Shown here piece by piece: positions 53,903 through 62,423 of a stretch of 64,000 nt of DNA; within the stretch, counting starts at the first letter, position 1; each line of letters opens with the position of its first letter. A program made the translations under genes and the position numbers. The stretch covers positions 4,728,814-4,792,813 of the forward strand of contig CP093399.1 of the NCBI GenBank assembly GCA_029027825.1, read 5' to 3'. A model generated the notes under the pieces. That model searched no databases, was not told the origin of the DNA, and saw only the letters and a list, made by a program, of their open reading frames with translations. This DNA is from Rs1 sp029027825. GTDB lineage: Bacteria; Pseudomonadota; Gammaproteobacteria; Pseudomonadales; Balneatricaceae.

Positions 53903-55054
53903 ATGAAACTGCCGATATATTTGGATTACGCTGCCAGTACTCCAGTAGATCCACGTGTCGCTGAGGCGATGATGGCTTGCTTGACCATGGATGGAAACTT
54001 TGCCAACCCAGCGTCACGCTCACATGTTTATGGCTGGAGGGCAGAGGAAGCGGTGGAAAAAGCCCGTCGTCAGGTTGCTGATTTGATTGGTGCACAAACC
54101 CGAGAAATTGTCTGGACATCCGGTGCCACCGAATCTAATAATCTAGCGATAAAAGGCTTGGCGCTGCAAAGACAAGAGCTAGGTATGCATCTAGTGACCA
54201 GCACTGTTGAGCACAAAGCAGTCTTAGATACTTTTGCTGAGTTACAGCAGCAAGGTTTTGATGTGACTTATTTAAAGCCGGCTGCGGATGGTCGGATTAG
54301 TCAAGAGCAGCTAGCGGCGGCAATACGTGAAGAGACTACCTTAGTTAGTTTGATGCATGTAAATAATGAAATAGGCACGATTAACGATATTGCTGCTCTA
54401 GGTGATGTCTGTGTGGCAAAAGGCGTCTGTTTTCATGTCGATGCTGCACAGTCAGCGGGTAAGCTGCCTATTAATCTATCCGTTCTTAACGTTGATCTAA
54501 TGTCGTTTTGTGCGCACAAAATTTATGGGCCAAAAGGGGTGGGTGCGCTGTATGTAAAGCAAAAGCCAAAGATTAGAATTAAGGCGCAGATTCATGGTGG
54601 TGGGCATGAGCGAGGGATGCGTTCGGGTACTTTGCCGACTCATCAGTTGGTCGGTATGGGAGAGTCTTTTGCAATCGCAGGACAAGAGCTGGTTGAGCAG
54701 GCTCTACAGCTGGCAAAGCTTAGAGATATTATTTGGCATAAAGTTAAGTTGTTAGGCGGTGTAAGTGTCAATGGCGGGTTGGAAAATAGAGTGCCGGGCA
54801 ATCTCAATCTCTGTTTTGCAGGAGTGGACGGTGAGATGTTGCTGCTGTCCTTAAAAGACCTGGCGGTATCAACTGGATCAGCATGTACTTCGGCAAGTTT
54901 GCTGCCCTCTTATGTGCTCAAAGAAATAGGTTTAACTGATGATCAGGCGCATGCTTCGCTGCGGATTTCAGTGGGGCGATTTACCTCGGAACAAGAAGTG
55001 GCATACGCAGGGGATCTCATTGTTGAGACTGTTGGGAAATTGCGTGCACAGTAA
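53903..55054 (+). CDS. iscS: cysteine desulfurase IscS, C-terminally short
   Basis: PLP enzyme that takes sulfur from cysteine. It is collinear with E. coli IscS, with PLP-lysine 206 (SFCAHKIYGPKG) and persulfide Cys328 in the loop STGSACTSASLLPSYVL. It ends at residue 383 (VGKLRAQ), about 21 residues short of the 404-aa E. coli protein; that missing tail is part of the IscU docking region. No iscR, iscU, iscA, hscBA or fdx gene is in the window. A role in tRNA thiolation or other sulfur delivery is more likely than classic ISC assembly (inference). A terminator follows. Confidence 0.92.
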   Translation: MKLPIYLDYAASTPVDPRVAEAMMACLTMDGNFANPASRSHVYGWRAEEAVEKARRQVADLIGAQTREIVWTSGATESNNLAIKGLALQRQELGMHLVTSTVEHKAVLDTFAELQQQGFDVTYLKPAADGRISQEQLAAAIREETTLVSLMHVNNEIGTINDIAALGDVCVAKGVCFHVDAAQSAGKLPINLSVLNVDLMSFCAHKIYGPKGVGALYVKQKPKIRIKAQIHGGGHERGMRSGTLPTHQLVGMGESFAIAGQELVEQALQLAKLRDIIWHKVKLLGGVSVNGGLENRVPGNLNLCFAGVDGEMLLLSLKDLAVSTGSACTSASLLPSYVLKEIGLTDDQAHASLRISVGRFTSEQEVAYAGDLIVETVGKLRAQ

Positions 55055-55102
55055 AAGTTAAATATCGTTAAAACTCACTAATAATGGTGGCCGAAAGGCT
55101 CT

Positions 55103-55138
55103 AAAACAGTGCTCTGCTGTAGCAGAGCCAATGTTTTA
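55103..55138 (+). terminator. terminator after iscS
   Basis: GCTCTGC-TGTA-GCAGAGC (55111-55128) forms a 7-bp stem, extended by outer AAAACA/TGTTTT. It lies 57 bp past iscS, where iscU would be expected. Confidence 0.75.
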
Positions 55139-55295
55139 CTGGTCTGCAAGCCTGCAATATTAACGTTAAAGATTGGTTTTCTAAAAAAGCAGTTAACTTA
55201 AGTGGTGTTTAGAGGACACTCTGGCGTATAATGCAGAGTTTTTTACGGTCGGCAGTCGTCGATCAACTTTTAATTTAAATAATGGGAAATAAATC

Positions 55296-55700
55296 ATGGC
55301 AATTGAGCGCACGCTTTCAATTATCAAACCAGATGCTGTTGCAAAAAATGTTATCGGTAAAATCGTATCTCGTTTTGAGGGGGCGGATCTTAAAATTGTT
55401 GAGTTGTCTTTAAGAAACTTAAGCAAAGCTGATGCCGAAGGCTTCTATGCAGAGCACAGCGAACGTCCTTTCTTTGCTGATTTAGTAACATTCATGACTT
55501 CTGGTCCGGTTGTTGTTCAAGTACTTGAAGGCGAAAATGCAGTACTGAAAAATCGTGATCTAATGGGCGCAACTAATCCTAAAGATGCCGCTGCTGGAAC
55601 TATCCGTAGTGACTTCGCTGAATCTATCGATGCAAACGCTGTACATGGTTCTGATTCTGTTGAATCAGCGACTCGTGAAATTGCTTACTTCTTTTCTTAA
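55296..55700 (+). CDS. ndk: nucleoside diphosphate kinase
   Basis: Transfers phosphate between nucleoside di- and triphosphates, 134 aa. The start AIERTLSIIKPDAVAKNVIGKI and FYAEHSERPFFADLVTFMTSGPVVVQVLEGENA are family-typical. The active-site histidine is His117 in NAVHGSDSVESA. The C-terminus ends at EIAYFFS, about 8 residues shorter than the E. coli enzyme, a tail that varies in the family. It heads the ndk-rlmN-pilF-rodZ-hisS run. Confidence 0.96.
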   Translation: MAIERTLSIIKPDAVAKNVIGKIVSRFEGADLKIVELSLRNLSKADAEGFYAEHSERPFFADLVTFMTSGPVVVQVLEGENAVLKNRDLMGATNPKDAAAGTIRSDFAESIDANAVHGSDSVESATREIAYFFS

Positions 55701-55783
55701 TTGAATATTGAGTAAGTAACTAAGTGTAGGGTGCGGATAAAATACTGCGCTCTGCGCTTGAATAATATAAGAGATATAGAAAA

Positions 55784-56932
55784 ATGACTGGAACACCTAA
55801 AACTAATCTACTAGGTATGACGCCTGTGCAATTGGCTGAATATTTTAAAAAGATAGGAGAGAAGCCGTTCAGAGCGACTCAAGTATTAAAGTGGATGCAT
55901 CAACATGGTGTTGAAAGTTTTGATGAAATGACCAATATCAGTAAATCACTGCGTGAGAAGTTAACCGAACAAGCTGAAATTCGCGAGCCTGAAGTGGTTA
56001 GTCAAGAGACATCTAAAGATGGAACCCGCAAGTGGGTTATTAGAGTTGAAGGGGGGTCCTGTGTTGAAACAGTACTGATACCCGAAGGTGATAGAGGTAC
56101 TTTATGTGTGTCCTCGCAGGTGGGTTGTTCTCTGAACTGCAGTTTTTGCTCTACTGGTAAGCAAGGGTTTAATCGCAATTTAACGGCTGCAGAAATTATT
56201 GGCCAAGTGAGAATTGCGATTAAGTCATTTGGACAAATGGACCCCGCAAATAAGCGGGTGGTAACCAACGTCGTGATGATGGGGATGGGCGAGCCGTTAA
56301 TGAATTTTGAGCGGGTCGTCAGCGCAATGAATTTAATGATGGAAGACAATGCATATGGTCTATCTAAACGTCGTGTTACTTTAAGCACGGCGGGCGTTGT
56401 TCCGGCGATCGACAAGTTAGGCGAAGTGACAGATGTGTCTTTAGCGGTATCGCTGCATGCACCAAATGATGAGTTGCGCGATGTGTTGGTGCCGATCAAT
56501 AAAAAATATCCGATAAAAGAACTGATAGCGGCATGTAATCGCTATTTAGAAAAGTTGAGTGATAAGCGGGTCATCACTATAGAATACACGATGATGAGAG
56601 GCGTGAATGATCACCCTTCGCATGCTCGAGAATTAAGTAAGCTTTTGAAAACGCTACCCTGTAAGCTTAATATTATTCCTTTCAATCCCTTCCCTAATTC
56701 AGGCTATGAAAGACCCAAGGCGGAGGCTATTGAATTGTTCAAAAACACCATGCATAAGGCGGGCATTCGCACGACAGTTAGGCGTACGCGGGGAGAGGAA
56801 ATTGATGCAGCCTGTGGGCAATTGGTCGGCATAGTCGAAGATAAAACCAGAAGAACCGCTAAATTAGGTCAGCTAGCCCAGCAAATAGTGCCTAAGAATA
56901 TAATCGCGACTGATAGTCTAGCTGTTCAGTAA
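55784..56932 (+). CDS. rlmN: dual-specificity 23S rRNA/tRNA adenine-C2 methyltransferase RlmN
   Basis: Radical-SAM enzyme that methylates A2503 of 23S rRNA and A37 of some tRNAs, 382 aa. The cluster motif CxxxCxxC is C115, C119 and C122 (GCSLNCSFCSTG). VMMGMGEPLMNFERV and STAGVVPAIDKLG follow, and the methyl-carrying cysteine lies in EIDAACGQLVG near 345. Gene order ndk-rlmN-pilF is the usual one. Confidence 0.97.
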   Translation: MTGTPKTNLLGMTPVQLAEYFKKIGEKPFRATQVLKWMHQHGVESFDEMTNISKSLREKLTEQAEIREPEVVSQETSKDGTRKWVIRVEGGSCVETVLIPEGDRGTLCVSSQVGCSLNCSFCSTGKQGFNRNLTAAEIIGQVRIAIKSFGQMDPANKRVVTNVVMMGMGEPLMNFERVVSAMNLMMEDNAYGLSKRRVTLSTAGVVPAIDKLGEVTDVSLAVSLHAPNDELRDVLVPINKKYPIKELIAACNRYLEKLSDKRVITIEYTMMRGVNDHPSHARELSKLLKTLPCKLNIIPFNPFPNSGYERPKAEAIELFKNTMHKAGIRTTVRRTRGEEIDAACGQLVGIVEDKTRRTAKLGQLAQQIVPKNIIATDSLAVQ

Positions 56933-56973
56933 GCTATGATTGATTTTATATTTTAAAGGAGCTTTGGCTTAAA

Positions 56974-57741
56974 GTGTATGTAATATTAAAAATGATCAAA
57001 TATGTCATGTTGGTGCTTTTTTTGACTGCTTGTGCTGTCGGTGCTCCTAATCCTAATGATATTTCAAAAAGTGAGAAAGCCAAGAAGTTTACTGATGTGG
57101 CCGTCGAGTATCTGAAATCAGGTGATAACGTAAATGCGAGAAACTGGCTGCAAAAGGCATTGCAGTATGATGCAACATACGGCAGAGCGTACTCAGTTTT
57201 GGCGACTGTGTTTCAGACAGAGAAAGAAAATCAACTCGCTGAAAAATATTTCAAAAAATCTATCAAAGTAGAACCGAGCTCAGCAATGTTTCATAATAAC
57301 TACGGCGCTTTCTTGTTTCAGCAATCGCGTTTTGTAGAGGCTTGCGCGGAGCTTGAGCTAGCGACTAAAGATCCTTTTTATAACTTAAGAGCCCAAGCTT
57401 TGAACAATTTGGGGCGCTGTTACGATGCATTGAAAGATGGCGAAAAGTCGGCTAGGGCCTTTCAGAGGTCGATAAATTTGGGTGGTAGAAGTGGTTATGC
57501 CTTATTAAGTTTAAGTAAAAGTCTAATGGGTGCTGGTGAAATTTTCAAATCTCATGCAAAATACAGCGAGTTTTTAGATTTAGTGACCGTTAATCAAGCA
57601 CAACACTCTGCTGAAAGTTTGAAGCTAGGAATTGAATTGGCTAGAGCAGCGGGTAACTTATCTGAAGTAGTCTCTTATTCATTATTATTAGAAAATTTAT
57701 TCCCCAAAGCCTATATAAAATATAAGGAGTCAGTTCAGTGA
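56974..57741 (+). CDS. pilF: type IV pilus biogenesis/stability lipoprotein PilF (PilW)
   Basis: Outer-membrane lipoprotein that pilots the PilQ secretin, 255 aa. The lipoprotein signal is IKYVMLVLFLTAC, with the lipidated cysteine near 20. Several TPR repeats follow (KKFTDVAVEYLKSGDNVNARNWLQKALQYD, NNYGAFLFQQSRFVEACAELELA, NNLGRCYDALKDGEKSARAF). The GTG start at 56974 follows AAAGGAG with long spacing; ATG 56992 is an alternative. The stop overlaps rodZ by 4 bp. Confidence 0.92.
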   Translation: MYVILKMIKYVMLVLFLTACAVGAPNPNDISKSEKAKKFTDVAVEYLKSGDNVNARNWLQKALQYDATYGRAYSVLATVFQTEKENQLAEKYFKKSIKVEPSSAMFHNNYGAFLFQQSRFVEACAELELATKDPFYNLRAQALNNLGRCYDALKDGEKSARAFQRSINLGGRSGYALLSLSKSLMGAGEIFKSHAKYSEFLDLVTVNQAQHSAESLKLGIELARAAGNLSEVVSYSLLLENLFPKAYIKYKESVQ

Positions 57742-58805
57742 GTAGTGTGTCTGACGAAGTGCAAGCAGTAGAGAACAGTGGATCACCGGGAAGCCGTTTA
57801 CAAAAGGCGCGTGAAGCTATGGGTCTTAGTCAGAAATCACTGGCTGACGATTTATATCTGCCCAGAAATTACATCATTTGGATAGAGGAAGGTGCGTACG
57901 ATAAGTTGCCAAGTATGGTTTTTTGTCGAGGCTATATAAGAGCGTATGCTAAAGCCGTCAATGAAAATGGCCAAGAGTTAATTGAATTACTGGATAGTGT
58001 CTACGGAGCGCCGAATACCAAATCACCCTTGAAGTCTATCTCTAAAATAAATGAGCAAGTAAAGGTTGGCGATCCCATCATGAAATGGCCAAGCCTGCTC
58101 TTTATTTTAGTGTTGCTAGGTGTGGTGTTCTGGTGGTGGAAAACACAATATGGATTGTCGGCTCCTATCGTGTCCTCGCAAGATCCTGTAGCCGTTGAAA
58201 CAGTCAATGGTAGTGAGCTAGTGTTGCCATCCTTAGCTGATAGTTCCGTGAGTGCTGATGCTATGACTCAGTCAGTGATTAGTACACCAGCCACTCAAGG
58301 CGCAGTGGTAAGTTCTGCGAATTCAACAGAGTTAACTGTTGCTGCTGGCTTGAATGTTGACTTTAGTCCCGTTGTTAGCAGCCAGGAAAATGTAGTTAAC
58401 AACGGCATTGGAATAGACTTAGCTTTAAACATTGACGACAGCGAAACCCAATCACAAAGTGACGCGCAATTAGCGGAATTGGAGCAGGTTGTTAAGAGTT
58501 TAGAGTCAGAGGCAGAATCTGCAGTTGGAGATACGAGCGAATTACCGGCAGCGGATAATAGTGTAAAGCTGTTACAGTTGACGTTTAATAACGATTGTTG
58601 GATTACCATTAAAGATGTACGCGGAAAAATATTGTTTAATGGTATTAAGAAATCCGGTCAAAAATTGTCGCTCAGTGGCGATGCTCCATTAAAGCTATCC
58701 ATAGGGCGCGTAGACAGTGTTTCAAAAATAACCTATGGCGGTGTGAATATAAATATAGCGGCGCTAGGGCGTAACAATATAGCAAATTTTAAGCTACCAC
58801 TCTAA
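57738..58805 (+). CDS. rodZ: cytoskeleton protein RodZ
   Basis: Links MreB filaments to the wall-elongation machinery, 355 aa. The N-terminal Cro-like helix-turn-helix (SRLQKAREAMGLSQKSLADDLYLPRNYIIWIEEGAYDKLP) is followed by a transmembrane helix with Trp-rich end (LLFILVLLGVVFWWWK, near 122). An acidic, Ser-rich periplasmic linker leads to a C-terminal DUF4115 domain (QLTFNNDCWITIKDVRGKILFNGIKKSGQ). GTG start overlaps the pilF stop. ispG normally follows, but here hisS does. Confidence 0.94.
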   Translation: MSSVSDEVQAVENSGSPGSRLQKAREAMGLSQKSLADDLYLPRNYIIWIEEGAYDKLPSMVFCRGYIRAYAKAVNENGQELIELLDSVYGAPNTKSPLKSISKINEQVKVGDPIMKWPSLLFILVLLGVVFWWWKTQYGLSAPIVSSQDPVAVETVNGSELVLPSLADSSVSADAMTQSVISTPATQGAVVSSANSTELTVAAGLNVDFSPVVSSQENVVNNGIGIDLALNIDDSETQSQSDAQLAELEQVVKSLESEAESAVGDTSELPAADNSVKLLQLTFNNDCWITIKDVRGKILFNGIKKSGQKLSLSGDAPLKLSIGRVDSVSKITYGGVNINIAALGRNNIANFKLPL

Positions 58806-58823
58806 TTATCCGGTAATAGAAAA

Positions 58824-60089
58824 TTGTCAAAACTTCAAGCCATTAGAGGGATGAATGATGTCCTTCCCGAAAACTCTCCAGCCTGGCAGTATCTAGAAGA
58901 GAAATTTCAGCAAGTAGTTACCAGTTATAGCTATGCAGAAATTCGCACGCCCATCGTTGAAAGTATCGATCTATTTAATCGCTCTATTGGTGAAGTCACC
59001 GATATTGTTGAAAAAGAAATGTACTGCTTTGAAGACCGCAATGGAGAACGGCTCGCACTTCGGCCTGAAGGTACTGCAAGTATTGTCAGAGCGGGAATTG
59101 AGCACGGTTTGCTATACAATCAGACTCAGAGAATGTGGTATCGCGGGCCAATGTTTCGCTATGAAAAGCCACAAAAAGGTCGCTATAGGCAGTTTCAGCA
59201 AATGGGTGTTGAAGCATACGGTATGGGCGGTGCTGATATTGATGCTGAAGTTATTCTTCTTTCAGTCGCTCTGTGGCGCTCGCTAGGTATTTTAGATGCG
59301 CTTACCTTAGAAATTAATTCTCTGGGCAGTAATGCTGCGCGTGAAGAATATCGTAAAGCGCTAGTTGAGTTCTTAAGTGCCAGACAAGATCTGTTAGATG
59401 AAGACAGTAAAAAACGGCTACTTAGTAATCCACTACGTATTTTAGATAGCAAAGATCCGAAGACTCAGGTGCTATTAAATGATGCGCCCAGTTTGGTCGA
59501 ATATTTAGATGAGGATGCTAAATCCCATTTTACCGCGCTGACAGCTATTCTAGATAGGGCGGGGATAAGCTATGTGATTAATCCTAGGTTAGTTCGTGGT
59601 TTAGACTACTACAATAAAACCGTATTTGAGTGGACGACCGACAAGTTGGGTGCCCAAGGTACTGTTTGTGCTGGTGGCCGCTATGACGGCATGGTCGAAC
59701 AGTTAGGGGGCAAGTCAACGCCGGCGGTCGGTTTTGCGATGGGCGAAGAAAGGTTGTTGTTGTTGTTGGAGACCTTGCAGGTATTGCCTGAGAAAATTAA
59801 TCACAACTTTGATTTATATCTGGCAGCTAAAGATAAAGGTTTAGAGTTAGAGCTGGTGATGTTAGCGGAGCAGCTAAGAGCTGAAATCCCTAAGTTAAAA
59901 ATAAGAACACACTGTGCTGGTTTGAAAAATATTTTAAACAAAGCGCGTCAAAGTGGTGCTCAGACCATCGTTCTGGTCGGGAAAAATACTGAGGGTGCTG
60001 TTCTTGTCACTCTTTGGCAGGGTGATCAGCCAGCTCAAGATCTTAGTATCTCGAAGTTGGTTGCTGTGCTGAGAGACAGTAAAAAATAA
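58824..60089 (+). CDS. hisS: histidyl-tRNA synthetase
   Basis: Class II synthetase, 421 aa. Motif 1 region is ENSPAWQYLEEKFQ, motif 2 MWYRGPMFRYEKPQKGRYRQFQQMGVEAYG, the histidine-A box GLDYYNKTVFEW, and motif 3 AVGFAMGEERL. The anticodon domain follows. The TTG start at 58824 (M-SKLQAIRGMNDVLPE) fits the family; the next ATG falls inside the conserved RGMND. It lies 18 bp after rodZ with no ispG between. Confidence 0.97.
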   Translation: MSKLQAIRGMNDVLPENSPAWQYLEEKFQQVVTSYSYAEIRTPIVESIDLFNRSIGEVTDIVEKEMYCFEDRNGERLALRPEGTASIVRAGIEHGLLYNQTQRMWYRGPMFRYEKPQKGRYRQFQQMGVEAYGMGGADIDAEVILLSVALWRSLGILDALTLEINSLGSNAAREEYRKALVEFLSARQDLLDEDSKKRLLSNPLRILDSKDPKTQVLLNDAPSLVEYLDEDAKSHFTALTAILDRAGISYVINPRLVRGLDYYNKTVFEWTTDKLGAQGTVCAGGRYDGMVEQLGGKSTPAVGFAMGEERLLLLLETLQVLPEKINHNFDLYLAAKDKGLELELVMLAEQLRAEIPKLKIRTHCAGLKNILNKARQSGAQTIVLVGKNTEGAVLVTLWQGDQPAQDLSISKLVAVLRDSKK

Positions 60090-60107
60090 AGATTAAACAA
60101 GTAAATG

Positions 60108-60287
60108 GAGGCCTCTGCATAACGTTGCGAGTGAAGGTAAGACAAGGCAAAAACCGGCGAAATAGCGGATTCAGTGTGCCCCTGTTTATGGGTATTACAG
60201 GTGTAAATGAGCATATTGAGCCGGTTTTTAACGCCGTATTACCGAGCGCAGTTATCATACCCTTTGGGTAAGTTATGCAGAGGTCTC
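60108..60287. mobile_element. family-1 MITE, copy D (long type, 180 bp)
   Basis: It starts GAGGCCTCTGCATAAC and ends GTTATGCAGAGGTCTC. The flanking AAATG is identical on both sides (60103-60107, 60288-60292). The internal stem is AAAAACCGGC (60149-60158)/GCCGGTTTTT (60220-60229). It starts 18 bp after hisS. Confidence 0.9.
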
Positions 60288-60315
60288 AAATGAATATACA
60301 TGACATTATTGATGT

Positions 60316-60454
60316 GAGTCCTCAGCATAAAGTCACGAACGAAGGTATTGCAAGGCATAAAACAGAGAAATAGCGGCGTTTACTAGTGTGAATTAGCAGC
60401 TTGAATCGATTTTTTGCGTCATCTTACCGAACATAGTCGTTATGCTTAGGCCTC
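60316..60454. mobile_element. family-1 MITE, copy E (diverged, 139 bp)
   Basis: It starts GAGTCCTCAGCATAA and ends GTTATGCTTAGGCCTC. The interior has drifted, but GAAATAGCGG and TTACCGA blocks match the other long copies. Flanking GATGT is identical on both sides (60311-60315, 60455-60459). Confidence 0.8.
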
Positions 60455-60497
60455 GATGTCATCATTGATAGCAAATATAGAGTTTAGGAGTAGTAGA

Positions 60498-61154
60498 GTG
60501 TCAGAGTTACGCACAGAAGAAGAGCAGTTAGACGCAATAAAATCTTGGTGGAAAGAGAACGGTAAATCTTTAGTGATTACCATTGTGGTGGTGGTTACTG
60601 CAGTTTATGGTTACAGAGCTTGGCAGCAGCAGCAAGTAGATAGCAGTGAAACAGCATCTGCCATGTACCAGCAATTGATTAGTGTGGTTGAGTCTGCACC
60701 GAACGCTGATGCTGAAAAAAATCTAGCTACTTCAAAACATCTAACCAGTACCATTAAGGCTGAGTTTTCAGACAGCCAATATGCCAAATATGCTGCATTG
60801 TTAATGGCCAAATCTGCGGTTAACGCCGGTGATTTTCCAGCAGCTCTTGAAGAGCTGGACTGGTTGTTGGCTGCAAGCCCTAAAGCACTGCTAAAATCTC
60901 TAGCTACGATCCGCAAAGCGCAAATATTGGCTGAGCAGAAAAAGCTGGAGGCAGCATTAGATTTACTAAAAGAAGTTTCTGATAGCTCGCTACAAATTCA
61001 GGTAGATGAGCTCAAAGGTGATATCTACTTAGCACAAGGTGATGAAAAAAAAGCCAGAGCCGCTTATCAAAAAGCTCTTGGAAATCAATCGACAGCCCAA
61101 GTTAAATCGATAATATCACTAAAATTGAATGACCTGACTAAAGAGGAAAGCTAA
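60498..61154 (+). CDS. yfgM: YfgM/ancillary SecYEG translocon subunit
   Basis: 218-aa inner-membrane protein with a short cytoplasmic N-terminus (SELRTEEEQLDAIKSWWKENG), one transmembrane helix (about 24-40, LVITIVVVVTAVYGYRAW) and a periplasmic TPR-like domain. YfgM associates with SecYEG and PpiD. GTG 60498 is chosen because AGGAG precedes it at good spacing; an upstream in-frame ATG at 60456 lies in the target duplication of mobile element E. The stop overlaps bamB by one base. Confidence 0.9.
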   Translation: MSELRTEEEQLDAIKSWWKENGKSLVITIVVVVTAVYGYRAWQQQQVDSSETASAMYQQLISVVESAPNADAEKNLATSKHLTSTIKAEFSDSQYAKYAALLMAKSAVNAGDFPAALEELDWLLAASPKALLKSLATIRKAQILAEQKKLEAALDLLKEVSDSSLQIQVDELKGDIYLAQGDEKKARAAYQKALGNQSTAQVKSIISLKLNDLTKEES

Positions 61155-62293
61155 TGAATTGCTTGATACGATTGGTAGCGTTCTCATCTATAGCCTTTTT
61201 TTTAGCGGGTTGCGCAGGTGACGGTGACGAAATAGAGCCTAGTCCATTAGTGAAAATAGTGGCTGAGAAAAAAGTTAATCAGCTTTGGTCTAAAGATATT
61301 GGCGCGAACTTTGGCGATGAGTACCACCAGTTAACTCCCGGAATAGTGGGAGACGCTATTATTGTCACCGATATGCAGGGTGAAGTTTCTAGCTTTGATT
61401 TAAAAACCGGCAAGCTGTTGTGGAAGAACTCTTTGGGCGTTTCCATAAGTAGTGGTGTTGGTGCGGGAGCTAACACTGCGGTAGTCGGTACATATTCAGG
61501 TGACATGATTGCAATGTCAGCAGAAACCGGTGAGATAAAATGGCAAGTGTCAGTGGGTGGCGAAGTAGTGTCACAGGCGCAAATGAATAATCAGCTAGTG
61601 GTTTTTCAAATGGTGACCGGTGATGTCGTTGCTTTGGACATAAATACTGGAGAGCAGCAGTGGGTTTATACAAGTAGTCAGCCTAGCTTAACGCTGCGTG
61701 GTACAAGTTCTCCGTTAGTTGCCTTAGATGCGACATTGGCTGGTTTGGATAATGGTAAATTTGTTGCTCTGGACAACCAAACAGGTGCAGTGCTTTGGCA
61801 GGAGCGAATTAATATAGCCAGAGGGAAATCAGATATTGAGCGTTTGACAGATATCGACGGTAAGCCGATGTTGTATAAAAATGTGATATACGTGCCTGGT
61901 TATCGAGGAAATTTTACTTCGATAAATCCGTTCAATGCACAGGTTCTTTGGCGTAATCCTTACTCCACGTATCATGGCTTAGCCTCTGGAAATGGCGCTA
62001 TTTATCTGAGCTCTGACCAAGATATAGTTCACGGTATTGATGCGCAATCCGCAGCTGAAATTTGGCGTCAAGATTTGCTGTTAAACAGAGCTATCACATC
62101 CCCCGTCGCTATTTCGAATCAAGTGGTTGTTGGTGATGAGCAAGGTTATCTGCATTTTCTGGCACAAGAAGATGGTCGATTTGTCGCCCGCTATAAATTA
62201 GGCGGCGCGCTAATTGGTGACATGCTGGTTAAAAATCAAGTATTATATGTGTTGAGCAACAACGGTCGCTTAACAGCGCTCAATATACAATAG
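61154..62293 (+). CDS. bamB: outer membrane assembly lipoprotein BamB
   Basis: Lipoprotein of the BAM complex that inserts beta-barrel proteins, 379 aa. The lipobox is FFLAGC, with the lipidated cysteine near 20. The mature protein is a PQQ-like eight-bladed beta-propeller with repeats such as DLKTGKLLWKNSLG, SAETGEIKWQVSVGG, DINTGEQQWVY and DNQTGAVLWQERI. It sits between yfgM and der as in most gammaproteobacteria. Confidence 0.96.
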   Translation: MNCLIRLVAFSSIAFFLAGCAGDGDEIEPSPLVKIVAEKKVNQLWSKDIGANFGDEYHQLTPGIVGDAIIVTDMQGEVSSFDLKTGKLLWKNSLGVSISSGVGAGANTAVVGTYSGDMIAMSAETGEIKWQVSVGGEVVSQAQMNNQLVVFQMVTGDVVALDINTGEQQWVYTSSQPSLTLRGTSSPLVALDATLAGLDNGKFVALDNQTGAVLWQERINIARGKSDIERLTDIDGKPMLYKNVIYVPGYRGNFTSINPFNAQVLWRNPYSTYHGLASGNGAIYLSSDQDIVHGIDAQSAAEIWRQDLLLNRAITSPVAISNQVVVGDEQGYLHFLAQEDGRFVARYKLGGALIGDMLVKNQVLYVLSNNGRLTALNIQ

Positions 62294-62379
62294 CTATAAA
62301 TCATTCTATTAACGCAAAAGCGCTAATGGACAGCAGAAATTCACTGTTACTGGCATAAAGTTAGTAGCAATAAACAAAT

Positions 62380-62405
62380 AGTCTTCCACTGTGGAAGGCT
62401 TTTTT
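62380..62405 (+). terminator. intrinsic terminator between bamB and der
   Basis: AGTCTTCCA (62380-62388) pairs with TGGAAGGCT (62392-62400, one wobble), loop CTG, followed by TTTTT-A-TTTT. It sits 19 bp before the der ATG, so der expression past bamB may be attenuated. Confidence 0.85.
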
Positions 62406-62423
62406 ATTTTAGAGAAAGAAAAA

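Larger units (their letters stand above)
60090..60497. other. 408-bp region between hisS and yfgM filled by two mobile elements
   Basis: It contains family-1 elements D (60108-60287) and E (60316-60454), each with a perfect 5-bp target duplication, leaving little unique DNA. yfgM must be reached by read-through or use a promoter near or within element E. Confidence 0.8.
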
